64,000 bases of DNA from Oceanirhabdus sp942490885 (GTDB lineage Bacteria; Bacillota; Clostridia; Clostridiales; Clostridiaceae). The notes beneath the pieces were generated by a model. That model did not search any database. It worked only from the letters and a program-made list of their open reading frames with translations, and was not told where the DNA came from. Shown in pieces: positions 8,377-17,336 of the stretch (position 1 is its first letter; every line of letters starts with the position of its first letter). Where the stretch lies: assembly GCA_942490885.1 (NCBI GenBank), contig CALNYT010000002.1:1736001-1800000 (forward strand), given 5' to 3'. Both the position numbers and the translations under genes were made by a program.

Positions 8377-9027
8377 GTGGAAAAGAATTCTAAAGAAAAT
8401 AATGTTTGTGAAGAGATTGAAAAAGAGCTCGAAACTAATGAAAATTGTGAAGTAGATGAAAAAGAAGAAAATGAAGTTGAAGAATCTCTAGAAGAAAGCG
8501 AAATGAATGAGGATCTAGAATTTGAAGAAATGGACGAAGATGATATGGGAAGAAAATACAATTCACTAAAGGAAGAAAATCAAAAAAATTTAGAAGAAAT
8601 AAATCTTTTAAATAATAAACTCAAGGCAGTTCAAGATACGCATATTAGAACTACTGCTGAATATGAAAATTTCAGGAAGAGAACTAGTAGAGAAAAAGAA
8701 CAACTATATACTGATGCATGTTCAGATGTTCTTAAAGAAATTTTCCCTGTGGTTGACAATTTAGAAAGAGCTTTAGCTCTTACTCATGAAGATAGTTCAC
8801 TTAAACAGGGTGTTGAGATGACATTAAAGCAGTTTAATTCTTCACTAGAAAAGTTAGGTATAAAGGAAATAAGTACAGAAGAAAAATTCGATCCTAATTT
8901 TCATGAGGCTGTTATGCATGTAGTTGATGAAAATTTTGGTGAAAGTGAAATAATTGAAGTATTCCAAAAAGGATATATTAGAGGGGAAAAAGTTCTCAGA
9001 TATAGTATGGTAAAAGTAGCTAACTAA
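8377..9027 (+). CDS. grpE: Nucleotide exchange factor GrpE
   Basis: A 216-residue co-chaperone that releases ADP from DnaK. Residues 1-60 are a very acidic, low-complexity tail rich in Glu; residues 60-110 form the long dimerisation helix; the C-terminal beta domain includes EKFDPNFHEAVMHV and IEVFQKGYIRGEKVLRYSMVKVAN, both strongly conserved. It starts with GTG at 8,377 after TGGAGGA with 6-base spacing. It is co-transcribed with hrcA and dnaK, with dnaK 106 bases downstream. Confidence 0.95.
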   Translation: MEKNSKENNVCEEIEKELETNENCEVDEKEENEVEESLEESEMNEDLEFEEMDEDDMGRKYNSLKEENQKNLEEINLLNNKLKAVQDTHIRTTAEYENFRKRTSREKEQLYTDACSDVLKEIFPVVDNLERALALTHEDSSLKQGVEMTLKQFNSSLEKLGIKEISTEEKFDPNFHEAVMHVVDENFGESEIIEVFQKGYIRGEKVLRYSMVKVAN

Positions 9028-9133
9028 TAAAGTGGCTAATAATTATATAAATTGCAATTAAAATTAAAATTAAAATACTAACTTAGAGTTAGAAAATCAA
9101 AAATTGAAAGTGTAAAATTAGGAGGTAAATAAA

Positions 9134-10978
9134 ATGGGTAAAATTATAGGAATCGATTTAGGTACAACAAATTCATGTGTAGCAGTTATGGAAGGTGGAG
9201 AACCAGTAGTTATATCAAATGCTGAAGGTGCAAGAACTACTCCTTCTGTAGTTTCATTCCAAGCTAACGGAGAGAGATTAGTTGGTCAGGTAGCTAAAAG
9301 ACAATCAATTACTAACCCTGATAAAACTATAATGTCTATTAAGAGAGAAATGGGAACAGATCATAAGGTAAACATAGATGGAAAGGATTATACTCCACAA
9401 GAGATTTCAGCTATGATTCTTCAAAAGATTAAGAAGGATGCTGAGGCATACTTAGGAGAGACAGTTACAGAAGCTGTTATAACAGTACCAGCTTACTTTA
9501 ATGATAGTGAAAGACAGGCAACTAAAGATGCAGGTAAAATTGCTGGATTAAATGTAAGAAGAATTATAAACGAGCCAACAGCTGCTGCTTTAGCATATGG
9601 TTTAGATAAAATGGATACAAACCAAAAAGTTCTTGTATATGACCTTGGTGGTGGAACATTTGACGTATCTATATTAGAACTTGGAGATGGAGTATTTGAG
9701 GTTCTTTCTACAAATGGTGATACTAGACTAGGTGGAGACGACTTTGATGAGGCTTTAATAAATCATATAGCTGATACTTTTAAAGCTGATAGCGGTATCG
9801 ACTTAAGAAATGATAAGATGGCTTTACAAAGATTAAAAGAAGCTGCAGAGAAAGCTAAGATTGAATTATCTTCTTCAATGCAAACAAATGTTAACTTACC
9901 ATTTATAACAGCAGATGCTTCAGGTCCAAAGCACATCGATTTAAATATCACAAGAGCTAAGTTTAATGAATTAACTCACGATTTGGTTGAAAGAACAGTT
10001 GAGCCAATGAGAAAAGCTTTACAAGATGCTGAGTTAAGTTTAGATGGAATAGATAAGATACTTTTAGTTGGTGGATCAACAAGAATTCCAGCTGTTCAAG
10101 AGGCTGTTAAGAAGTTCACTGGTAAAGAACCATCAAAAGGAATAAACCCAGATGAGTGTGTTGCAGTTGGTGCAGCAATTCAAGCAGGTGTATTAACTGG
10201 AGAGGTTAAAGATGTATTATTACTTGATGTTACTCCTCTTACACTAGGTATTGAAACTTTAGGAAGCGTTGCAACTCCTTTAATAGAAAGAAATACAACT
10301 ATCCCAGCTAAGAAGAGTCAAACATTCTCAACTGCTGCAGATGGTCAGACTTCTGTTGAAATCAATGTTGTTCAAGGTGAGAGAAAAATGGCTAGTGACA
10401 ACAAAACTTTAGGAAGATTCACTTTAAGTGGAATAGCTCCAGCTCCAAGAGGGATCCCTCAAATCGAAGTTACATTTGATATCGACGCTAATGGTATCGT
10501 TAATGTATCTGCTAAAGATAAAGGGACAGGAAAAGAAGCTAACATCACAATTACAGCTTCAACTAACTTATCTGATGACGAGATACAAAAAGCTGTTGAT
10601 GAAGCTAAGAGATTTGAAGAAGAAGATAAGAAGAGAGCGGAAGCAATCGAAACTAAAAATAATGCTGAACAGTTAGTTTACCAAACTGAAAAAACATTAG
10701 AAGAGTTAAAAGATAAGATTGAAGCAGATGATAAAGCTAAGATAGATGAGAAATTAAATGCACTTAAAGCGGTTAAAGATAGTGAAGATATCGAAGCAAT
10801 TAAAAAAGCTTCTGAAGAATTATCACAAGAATTCTATGCAGTATCAGCTAAGTTATACCAAGATGCTAATCCAGAAGGCGCTGGATTTAATCCGGAAGAA
10901 ATGGCTGGAGCTGCAGGAGCAGAACAACCTAAGCAAGATGAAAATGTAGTAGATGCAGACTTTGAAGTAAAAGAATAA
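9134..10978 (+). CDS. dnaK: Chaperone protein DnaK (Hsp70)
   Basis: A 614-residue Hsp70. The nucleotide-binding domain opens with GIDLGTTNSCVAVMEGG and includes VYDLGGGTFDVSIL and LLVGGSTRIPAVQ; the substrate-binding domain follows DVLLLDVTPLTLGIET, then a helical lid and an acidic tail ending DADFEVKE. It works with GrpE and DnaJ to refold or disaggregate proteins in an ATP cycle. TAGGAGGT lies 6 bases upstream of the ATG. The next 90 bases hold a stable hairpin (10,994-11,024) before dnaJ, which may lower dnaJ output relative to dnaK. Confidence 0.98.
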   Translation: MGKIIGIDLGTTNSCVAVMEGGEPVVISNAEGARTTPSVVSFQANGERLVGQVAKRQSITNPDKTIMSIKREMGTDHKVNIDGKDYTPQEISAMILQKIKKDAEAYLGETVTEAVITVPAYFNDSERQATKDAGKIAGLNVRRIINEPTAAALAYGLDKMDTNQKVLVYDLGGGTFDVSILELGDGVFEVLSTNGDTRLGGDDFDEALINHIADTFKADSGIDLRNDKMALQRLKEAAEKAKIELSSSMQTNVNLPFITADASGPKHIDLNITRAKFNELTHDLVERTVEPMRKALQDAELSLDGIDKILLVGGSTRIPAVQEAVKKFTGKEPSKGINPDECVAVGAAIQAGVLTGEVKDVLLLDVTPLTLGIETLGSVATPLIERNTTIPAKKSQTFSTAADGQTSVEINVVQGERKMASDNKTLGRFTLSGIAPAPRGIPQIEVTFDIDANGIVNVSAKDKGTGKEANITITASTNLSDDEIQKAVDEAKRFEEEDKKRAEAIETKNNAEQLVYQTEKTLEELKDKIEADDKAKIDEKLNALKAVKDSEDIEAIKKASEELSQEFYAVSAKLYQDANPEGAGFNPEEMAGAAGAEQPKQDENVVDADFEVKE

Positions 10979-10993
10979 TTATGATATAGTAAT

Positions 10994-11024
10994 ACATGTG
11001 TGTGGTCTTGTACCACGCACATGT
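10994..11024 (+). promoter_or_regulatory. Intercistronic hairpin between dnaK and dnaJ
   Basis: ACATGTGTGTGGT (10,994-11,006) pairs over 13 positions (one G-U) with ACCACGCACATGT (11,012-11,024) around a 5-base loop. The following AATTTGTT is a poor T-run, so partial termination or RNA processing/stabilisation of dnaK mRNA is more likely than full termination. Confidence 0.65.
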
Positions 11025-11068
11025 AATTTGTTAAGTAGAAATTAATTTTAGGTGGTGAATTGCTAGAG

Positions 11069-12196
11069 ATGTCGAAAGAATACTATAAAGTTCTTGGGAT
11101 TGAAAAAGATGCAAGTGAAGCTGATATCAAAAGAGCTTTTAAAAAACTGGCTTTAAAATATCACCCAGATAGAAATCCAGATGATAAAGAAGCTGAAGAG
11201 AAATTTAAAGAGATAAACGAAGCATATCAGGTACTTTCAGATCCTGAGAAGAGATCGAAATTTGATAAATATGGAACTGTAGATTTTGATGGTGGTTTCG
11301 GAGGATTCGGTGGTGGTGGATTCGATTTTGGTGATTTAGGTGATATATTTGGTGATATATTTGGCGGTAGAAGTGGAGGATTCGGTGGTAGAAGTAATCC
11401 AAATGCTCCAAGAAAAGGTGCTGATATAGAAACAAGAATAAATCTAACTTTTGAAGAAGCTATTTTTGGTGTAGAAAAAGATATAACTATTAATAAACAT
11501 GAGAATTGCGATACTTGTAAGGGTAGTGGAGCAACTCCAGGGACATCAGCGAAAACATGTGATGTTTGTGGGGGTAGCGGTGTTGTTATGCAAAGAGCTA
11601 ATACTGCATTTGGTTCATTCTCGACTCAAACTTCATGTAGTAAGTGTCGTGGTAAAGGTAAGATTATTGATTCTCCATGTGTGAAATGCCATGGTACAGG
11701 TAAAGTTAAAAAGAACAAAACTATTTCAGTAAAAATACCTGCAGGTGTAGATACTGGAAATGTAATGCCATTAAGAGGACAAGGTGAACCAGGAACTAAT
11801 GGTGGACCAAATGGTGATTTATATGTAAATATCAAAGTTTCTCCTTCTAAAGTATTTGAAAGAAAGGGATATGATATTCATATTGAGGAGCACATTTCTT
11901 TCCCTAAAGCTGTTCTTGGAGTTGAACTTGATGTTCCAACAGTTGATGGAGATGTAACTTATAACGTTCCTGCCGGTACACAATCAGGTACAGTCTTTAG
12001 ACTAAGAGGAAAAGGAGTACCGGTTGTTAATGGAAGAGGTCGTGGTGATCAATATGTTAAAATTACTGTAGATGTTCCTAAAAAGCTTAACGATAAGCAA
12101 AAAGAAGCTCTTAAGATGTTTATGGAAGCTTCTGGTGAAGAATACAATGGATCTGATGAAGAGAAAAAAGGATTCTTTAAGAACATCTTTAAGTAA
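11069..12196 (+). CDS. dnaJ: Chaperone protein DnaJ (Hsp40)
   Basis: A 375-residue type I DnaJ. The J domain (residues 1-70, with HPD in KYHPDRNPDD) stimulates DnaK ATPase; a Gly/Phe-rich linker follows; four zinc-ribbon repeats are CDTCKGSG, CDVCGGSG, CSKCRGKG and CVKCHGTG; then the C-terminal peptide-binding domains. The start is uncertain: AGGTGG (11,050-11,055) is 13 bases from ATG 11,069 and only 4 bases from an in-frame TTG at 11,060. ATG is preferred since it gives the usual MSKEYYKVLG beginning. Last gene of the CIRCE operon. Confidence 0.96.
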   Translation: MSKEYYKVLGIEKDASEADIKRAFKKLALKYHPDRNPDDKEAEEKFKEINEAYQVLSDPEKRSKFDKYGTVDFDGGFGGFGGGGFDFGDLGDIFGDIFGGRSGGFGGRSNPNAPRKGADIETRINLTFEEAIFGVEKDITINKHENCDTCKGSGATPGTSAKTCDVCGGSGVVMQRANTAFGSFSTQTSCSKCRGKGKIIDSPCVKCHGTGKVKKNKTISVKIPAGVDTGNVMPLRGQGEPGTNGGPNGDLYVNIKVSPSKVFERKGYDIHIEEHISFPKAVLGVELDVPTVDGDVTYNVPAGTQSGTVFRLRGKGVPVVNGRGRGDQYVKITVDVPKKLNDKQKEALKMFMEASGEEYNGSDEEKKGFFKNIFK

Positions 12197-12236
12197 AACA
12201 AGTTTAGAGTTGTGAATGGAGAATTGAGAGTGAAGG

Positions 12237-12267
12237 AAGCTTCTGCCCTGTGGGCAGAAGCTTTTAT
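12237..12267 (+). terminator. Terminator of the heat-shock operon
   Basis: Perfect 12-bp stem AAGCTTCTGCCC (12,237-12,248) / GGGCAGAAGCTT (12,252-12,263) with a TGT loop and a T-run. It is preceded by family A phrases (AATGGAGAATTGAGAG), so the terminator looks recruited from a repeat. Confidence 0.85.
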
Positions 12268-12504
12268 TGTAATAAATAAATATAGCTCTCTTCTTTAAAA
12301 TAATGTTGAAAAAAGTACAAGCTTTATTTGATATCTGTTAGCTGTTCTTTGTTAATTGTTTTTTATTAGTGGTTGTTTTTCTTGGATTAATGCTAATTAT
12401 GAATTATAATACATAGAGATACTTTAGGTAATTATTCAAATGGAATAAAAAAATGTACTACATTGATAATGCATAATAAGAAACTATTGCGCCGCAGGCG
12501 CAAA

Positions 12505-12665
12505 AGATAAAGAACGAAGAACAAATATGGTTATTTTGCTTACTGATGGTCAGAAAAAAATATATTATTTATTATCTATTATTTTTTATAATAAAGATTT
12601 TCTGACGAAAGGAAGAAAATCCTCCACATTTGTTCTTTGTTCTTTTTTCTTTGAATTTGCTTCGC
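12505..12665. repeat. Family B palindromic intergenic repeat
   Basis: Left end AAGAACGAAGAACAAATATGG (within 12,512-12,533) and right end CCACATTTGTTCTTTG (from 12,631) are near-complementary and frame an inner TCAGAAAA (12,551-12,558) / TTTTCTGA (12,599-12,606) pair. The same ends occur at 60,627-60,790. A small GCGCC/GGCGC palindrome precedes it (12,490-12,502). The rest of 12,268-12,737 is AT-rich with no gene seen. Confidence 0.65.
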
Positions 12666-12737
12666 AATTTTTCTCTATTATGAATCTAAAACTAATGTAA
12701 TTTATTAAAATAATATATAAAATTAGGAGTGTTACAT

Positions 12738-13676
12738 ATGAATAAAGAATGGATTGAGATAACGGTGCTTACATCTTCAGAAGCTGTAGAGCCTGTGAGT
12801 GGATTGTTTTATACTTGTGGACTACAGGGCGTTTCTATAATGGATATTGAAGAGATAAAGGCAATAAAAGCAAATAAGACTGCAACTAGTTATGATTACT
12901 TCGAAGATTCCCTTCTAGACATGGAAGATTCGGCTATAATAAAGGGATATTTTGAAGATGATGAAAATTTTCAGCAGCATTTAGAATATATAACTAAAGG
13001 TGTTCAAGAATTAGAAAATTATGGATTTGATATTGGGAGAGGAATAGTTCTTAATGAGAAGGTTAACCAAGAAGATTGGGAGAATACTTGGAAGAAGTAT
13101 TATAAACCAACAAAGATAAGTGATAGAATAGTTGTTAAACCGCAGTGGGAAGAGTATACACCTAAAGAAAATGAATTGGTTCTTGAGATGGATCCAGGGA
13201 TGGCTTTTGGAACTGGAACACATGAGACGACTAGATTGTGCTTAAAGGCCTTAGAGAAGTACGTAGATCAAGACAGCACTGTCTTTGATATTGGAACAGG
13301 TTCAGGAATACTTTCCATTGCAGCAAGTAAATTAGGGGCTAAAAAGGCTATTGGTGTAGATCTTGATGAGGTTGCTGTAGAATCAGCAAAGAGAAATGTT
13401 AATTTAAATAAACTTGATAATGTGGAAATTTTATTTGGTAACCTTATGGAAGTGGTTAAGGGAAAGGCTGATATTGTAGTTGCCAATATAATGGCTGATA
13501 TAGTTATGTTACTTGGAGAACAAGTTAGAGCATTTATGAAGGATGAAGGTATATTTATTTCTTCTGGAATTCTTGTTGTTAGATCCGAAGAGGTAAAGAG
13601 TAAATTAGAAGAATGTGGGTTTGACATAGTTGATATAATTATAGATGGAGAATGGTGCTCTATTATAGCGAAATAA
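12738..13676 (+). CDS. prmA: Ribosomal protein L11 methyltransferase
   Basis: A 312-residue SAM-dependent enzyme that trimethylates L11. The N-terminal substrate-recognition domain is followed by a Rossmann domain with motif I VFDIGTGSGILSIAASKLGA near residue 179 and the upstream block EMDPGMAFGTGTHETTRLCL typical of PrmA. NIMAD in IVVANIMADIV matches the catalytic-loop region. ATG at 12,738 has TAGGAGT 7 bases upstream; a GTG three codons earlier overlaps that site. It leads a tight prmA-rsmE-mtaB cluster of RNA and ribosome modification genes. Confidence 0.95.
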   Translation: MNKEWIEITVLTSSEAVEPVSGLFYTCGLQGVSIMDIEEIKAIKANKTATSYDYFEDSLLDMEDSAIIKGYFEDDENFQQHLEYITKGVQELENYGFDIGRGIVLNEKVNQEDWENTWKKYYKPTKISDRIVVKPQWEEYTPKENELVLEMDPGMAFGTGTHETTRLCLKALEKYVDQDSTVFDIGTGSGILSIAASKLGAKKAIGVDLDEVAVESAKRNVNLNKLDNVEILFGNLMEVVKGKADIVVANIMADIVMLLGEQVRAFMKDEGIFISSGILVVRSEEVKSKLEECGFDIVDIIIDGEWCSIIAK

Positions 13677-13692
13677 AGGGGGAGTAGTTGAT

Positions 13693-14454
13693 ATGCACAA
13701 GTTTTTTGTGGACAATAAAGATATAGTTGATAATGTGATTGAGATAGAAGGCGAAGACGTCAAACACATTTTTAAAGTATTAAGATTGAAGGTTGGCGAC
13801 CAGGTGGTTGTAAACAATCTTATTGGCAAAGAGTTCCTGTGTGAGCTCACAGAAGTAAATAAAAAACAGGTCTTAGCTAGTGTCATTAAGGAACTTGAAA
13901 TTAACAATGAAAGCCCTGTGCAGGTAGATTTGTTTCAGGGAATGCCTAAGAGTACAAAGATGGATTTGATTTGTCAAAAATGTACTGAATTAGGTATTAA
14001 TAGTGTTACTCCAGTTATGACTGAGAGAGTTGTTGTAGAAAAAGGAAATTGGGATAATAAACTAGATAGATGGAGAAGGATTACTCTAGAGGCTTGTAAG
14101 CAGAGTAAGAGAACTCTTATACCTGTTATTAATGGACCTAAGGAATTTACAGAATTACTAGAATGTATGGAAGGCTATGACCTTGTAATTGTTCCTTATG
14201 AGAATAAAGAAAATTTTGGTCTAAAAGGTGTTTTTAAGGAATTAAAAGAAAGTAATTCTTTAGAGAATATAAAGAAGATTGCTATTATAATAGGACCAGA
14301 AGGTGGTTTTGAAGAAGAAGAGATAAATAAACTTTCTGAAGAGGGATGTAAAATTGTTACGCTTGGTAAAAGAATATTAAGAACAGAGACAGCTGGGTTT
14401 ACAGCTCTAAGTATAATTATGTATGAATTGGGAGATTTAGGAGGAGTTTTATAA
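13693..14454 (+). CDS. rsmE: 16S rRNA (uracil-1498-N3)-methyltransferase
   Basis: A 253-residue SPOUT-class methyltransferase that makes m3U1498 in 16S rRNA. The N-terminal PUA-like part contains GEDVKHIFKVLRLKVGD; the C-terminal trefoil-knot part has the SAM-binding block IIIGPEGGFEEEEI and the knot sequence LGKRILRTETAGFTAL, both hallmark segments. GGGGGAG precedes the ATG. It starts 16 bases after prmA and overlaps the mtaB start by one base (TAATG), so the genes are translationally linked. Confidence 0.95.
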   Translation: MHKFFVDNKDIVDNVIEIEGEDVKHIFKVLRLKVGDQVVVNNLIGKEFLCELTEVNKKQVLASVIKELEINNESPVQVDLFQGMPKSTKMDLICQKCTELGINSVTPVMTERVVVEKGNWDNKLDRWRRITLEACKQSKRTLIPVINGPKEFTELLECMEGYDLVIVPYENKENFGLKGVFKELKESNSLENIKKIAIIIGPEGGFEEEEINKLSEEGCKIVTLGKRILRTETAGFTALSIIMYELGDLGGVL

Positions 14455-15752
14455 TGAAGGTAGCTATTACAACCTTGGGATGCAGGGTTAATGTTTATGA
14501 ATCTGAAGCTATGCTTGAGATATTTAAAAAAGATGGATTCCAGGTTGTAGATTATGATGAATTTGCAGATGTATATGTAATAAATACGTGTACTGTGACA
14601 AATACAGGTGATAAGAAATCTAGACAACTCATTAGAAGGGCGAAAAGACAGAATGAGAATGCTATTGTAGCTGTTGTAGGATGTTATTCTCAAGTAGCTT
14701 CTGAAGAGGTTAAAGAGATTGAAGGCGTTGATATTGTCCTTGGTACTAGAAATAAAAGTGAGATATTGCACTGGGTTAACAGAGTATTTGAGGAAAAGAA
14801 GCAATTTGTAATTGTTAATGATGTACTTAAAAATACTAAATTCGAAAAGCTAAAGATTGAAGATTATAACGATAAGACTAGAGCCTTTCTAAAAATTCAA
14901 GATGGGTGTAATAACTTCTGCTCTTACTGCCTAATTCCATATGCTAGAGGAGCTGTGTGTAGTAAGGATAGAGAGTTAATTTTAGAAGAAGCAAAAGAGT
15001 TAAGTAAAAACGGTTTTAAAGAAATAATATTATCAGGTATTCACACTGCATCCTATGGTGTGGACCTAAAAGAAAATATAGATCTTATGACAATTGTAGA
15101 AGATATTTATGCTATTGAAGGGATAGAGAGAATTAGAATAGGTTCTATTGACCCTACCTTCTTTACGGAGGATATCATAAATAGATTAGCTAAGGTTAAT
15201 AAGATGTGCCCTCATTTTCATTTATCACTACAGAGTGGATGTGATGAGACACTAAAACGAATGAATAGGAAATATACTGCTGAACAGTATAAGTCATGTG
15301 TTGAAAAATTGAGAGAAGTAATGCCTAATGTTGCAATAACAACTGATGTTATTGTGGGGTTCCCAGGAGAGACTGATGAAGAATTTGAAAAGACATATGA
15401 GTTCCTAAAAGATTTAAAACTAGCTAAGACTCATATTTTTAGATTTTCACCAAGAACTGGCACAAGAGCAGCCAAAATGGAAAATCAAGTAGATGGAAAA
15501 GTTTCTGCTGAAAGAAGTTCAAGACTTATAGAGTTAAATGATGAAAATGAAAGATTTTTTATGGGAAAATTCATAGGAGCTACAACAAAGGTGCTATTTG
15601 AAGAAGAGGTTTCAGAAGGTATTTACACTGGGTATACAGAAAATTACCTAAAAGTAAATGCTCAAAGTGAAAAAGATATCACTTGTTCCATAGAAGAAGT
15701 GAAAATTTCTAGTATTGAACAGAATACACTTCTTGGGATAATCGTAAAATAA
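14454..15752 (+). CDS. mtaB: tRNA t6A37 methylthiotransferase MtaB
   Basis: A 432-residue radical SAM methylthiotransferase that converts t6A37 to ms2t6A37 in ANN-decoding tRNAs. The N-terminal UPF0004 domain holds three cluster cysteines (TLGCRVN, INTCTVTN, VVGCYSQ); the radical SAM domain has CNNFCSYC (CX3CX2C), and a TRAM domain closes the protein. It is closer to MtaB/YqeV than to MiaB because of the GCRVN opening. It overlaps rsmE by one base. No terminator is obvious other than the palindromes of the following family A repeat. Confidence 0.93.
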   Translation: MKVAITTLGCRVNVYESEAMLEIFKKDGFQVVDYDEFADVYVINTCTVTNTGDKKSRQLIRRAKRQNENAIVAVVGCYSQVASEEVKEIEGVDIVLGTRNKSEILHWVNRVFEEKKQFVIVNDVLKNTKFEKLKIEDYNDKTRAFLKIQDGCNNFCSYCLIPYARGAVCSKDRELILEEAKELSKNGFKEIILSGIHTASYGVDLKENIDLMTIVEDIYAIEGIERIRIGSIDPTFFTEDIINRLAKVNKMCPHFHLSLQSGCDETLKRMNRKYTAEQYKSCVEKLREVMPNVAITTDVIVGFPGETDEEFEKTYEFLKDLKLAKTHIFRFSPRTGTRAAKMENQVDGKVSAERSSRLIELNDENERFFMGKFIGATTKVLFEEEVSEGIYTGYTENYLKVNAQSEKDITCSIEEVKISSIEQNTLLGIIVK

Positions 15753-15764
15753 AATTGATAATGT

Positions 15765-16012
15765 AGAATGGAAAATGGAGAATGATGGATGTTTCTGACA
15801 TGAGTCAGAAACTAAATATTTATGTTTCGCTTAGAACAAATGGTTTAAACTCATTTTATCTTAAGATAAAATATTGTAACTTTAATACAATGTTTCATTT
15901 TAAAATGAAACGAGTGAAACACTATTGTTCAAGGAACATAATATTATAATTTCACAGAGTGAAATGTCAATCATTATCCATTATCAGTTATACATTTCTT
16001 TTAAGTCTGTTT
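15765..16012. repeat. Family A palindromic intergenic repeat, full-length copy
   Basis: About 245 bases right after mtaB. In order: GGAGAATGATGGATG; TTTCTGAC/GTCAGAAA hairpin; TTTTATCTTAAGATAAAA; ATTGTA/TACAAT; TTTCATTTTAAAATGAAA; TTGTTCAAGGAACA; ATTTCAC/GTGAAAT; then ATTATCCATTATCAG and ATACATTTCTTTTAAG. The copy at 21,550-21,797 has the same blocks in reversed order and complement, and 300-445 has the first half. It looks like a mobile-element-derived element made of chained hairpins. Confidence 0.7.
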
Positions 16013-16097
16013 TTTATTTTTGAAAAAATTTTTAAAAAGAAGGAAATTTTTTTTAAAAATAGAATATACTAATAAAAGGGTTAAGGAGGTGAGATTT

Positions 16098-16442
16098 TTG
16101 AACGAATGTATATTTTGTAAAATTATTAATGGTGAAATTCCATGTGAAAAAGTTTATGAAGATGATAAAATTCTAGCCTTCAATGATATTAATCCTGAAG
16201 CTCCAGTACATGTTCTGATTATTCCTAAAGAACATATAAGCATGATTAATGATATTAATGAGGAAAATGCTGAAGTGGTTTCTCATATATTTTTAAAAGC
16301 AAAAGAAATTGCAGCTAAGCTTGGTATTGAGAAATCTGGATATAGAATTGTTACTAATTGCGGTGTTGAAGCAGGCCAGACGGTCTTCCATATCCACTAC
16401 CACTTATTGGGAGGTCGTGAATTACAATGGCCACCAGGATAA
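16098..16442 (+). CDS. hinT: HIT family nucleotide-binding hydrolase (HinT-like)
   Basis: A 114-residue histidine-triad protein; relatives hydrolyse purine nucleoside phosphoramidates and lysyl-adenylate. Zinc ligands are in CIFCKII near the N-terminus, and the active-site triad is in VFHIHYHLLGGREL. The start is TTG at 16,098, preceded by AAGGAGGTGAG with ideal spacing; the frame extends 26 codons upstream, but that part is lysine-rich non-coding-like sequence ahead of the ribosome binding site. rpsU follows with its own promoter. Confidence 0.92.
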   Translation: MNECIFCKIINGEIPCEKVYEDDKILAFNDINPEAPVHVLIIPKEHISMINDINEENAEVVSHIFLKAKEIAAKLGIEKSGYRIVTNCGVEAGQTVFHIHYHLLGGRELQWPPG

Positions 16443-16467
16443 AATAGTTAAGGGAATAAAAATTGTA

Positions 16468-16496
16468 TTGACGTTAGCTTAACAATATTATATAAT
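16468..16496 (+). promoter_or_regulatory. rpsU-yqeY promoter
   Basis: TTGACG (16,468-16,473), a 17-base spacer and TATAAT (16,491-16,496): a near-consensus sigma-A promoter giving a leader of about 60 bases. Confidence 0.9.
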
Positions 16497-16564
16497 ATAT
16501 GACGTGCTATGTATTCCCTATTATCTGTTATATTATTAAAAAGGCTAGCGGAGGGAGGGATATT

Positions 16565-16741
16565 ATGTCTGAAGTAAAAGTAAGAGAAAATGAAACTCTG
16601 GAAAGCGCTCTTAAGAGATTTAAGAGAGAGTGTGCCAAAGCCGGGATTTTAGGTGAGGTAAGAAAAAGAGAGCACTACGAAAAACCAAGTGTTAAAAGAA
16701 AGAAAAAATCAGAAGCTGCAAGAAGAAGAAAGAAAAAATAG
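16565..16741 (+). CDS. rpsU: 30S ribosomal protein S21
   Basis: A 58-residue, highly basic protein (MSEVKVRENETLESALKRF ... RRRKKK) of normal S21 length; S21 sits near the mRNA 3'-end/anti-Shine-Dalgarno helix on the 30S subunit. GGAGGGA precedes the ATG at 16,565; the longer frame starting at 16,499 lies within the promoter region and is not used. rpsU-yqeY is a conserved Firmicute pair, here 20 bases apart. Confidence 0.97.
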   Translation: MSEVKVRENETLESALKRFKRECAKAGILGEVRKREHYEKPSVKRKKKSEAARRRKKK

Positions 16742-16761
16742 TCATTGAAAGAAGGTATTTG

Positions 16762-17208
16762 ATGTCTTTGAAAGAAAGTCTTTTAGCTGATTGGAAAAAG
16801 TCCATGAAAGCACGAGACAGGTTTACTGCTAATGTTTTAAGCGATGTTAGAGCAGCTATATTAAACTTTGAAAAGAGTGGTCAAGGCGAAGCCGATGAGC
16901 AAACTGTTATGGAAATTATAGCTAAAGAAGTAAAGATGAGACGCGACTCTATTGTGGAATTCAAAAAAGGAAACAGAGATGATTTGATCAAAAAAGCTGA
17001 AGATGAGATTGAAATCTTAATTCAGTACCTTCCAAAGCAGTTGACTGAAGAAGAAATTTTAAGGATAGTTAGTAGTGTAGCAGACCAAATAGGAGCAAAT
17101 AGCATGCAAGACATGGGTAAGCTTATGAGTGCGGTAATTCCACAAGTAAAAGGAAAAGCAGATGGTAAGCTTGTAAATGAAATTGTTAGAGAAGTTTTAA
17201 ACAGATAA
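16762..17208 (+). CDS. yqeY: GatB/YqeY domain-containing protein
   Basis: A 148-residue helical protein of the YqeY family, related to the tail domain of GatB of the tRNA-dependent amidotransferase. The family probably binds tRNA, but no reaction is established. Recognisable segments are LKESLLADWKKSMKARD, LIQYLPKQLTEEEI and KLMSAVIPQVKGKADGKLV. ATG at 16,762 follows GAAGG; a TTG directly before it is the alternative. Same transcript as rpsU, closed by the terminator at 17,210. Confidence 0.93.
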   Translation: MSLKESLLADWKKSMKARDRFTANVLSDVRAAILNFEKSGQGEADEQTVMEIIAKEVKMRRDSIVEFKKGNRDDLIKKAEDEIEILIQYLPKQLTEEEILRIVSSVADQIGANSMQDMGKLMSAVIPQVKGKADGKLVNEIVREVLNR

Positions 17209-17209
17209 T

Positions 17210-17237
17210 AGACTCAGTTCTCACTGGGTCTTTTTTA
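17210..17237 (+). terminator. rpsU-yqeY terminator
   Basis: AGACTCAG (17,210-17,217) and CTGGGTCT (17,224-17,231) form an 8-bp stem (one G-U) followed by T6. Confidence 0.85.
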
Positions 17238-17336
17238 TTTTGCAATAAAATCCTAAATTTTAATAATGAGTTGTAATTAATTCATTCCATATCTCATAAA
17301 GTTATTATGAAACATTAAATGGGAGGAATGAGTATT

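Noticed and set aside
14196..14804. 202-codon minus-strand frame
   Set aside because: Long but fully antisense to rsmE and mtaB, both of which have clear family motifs.
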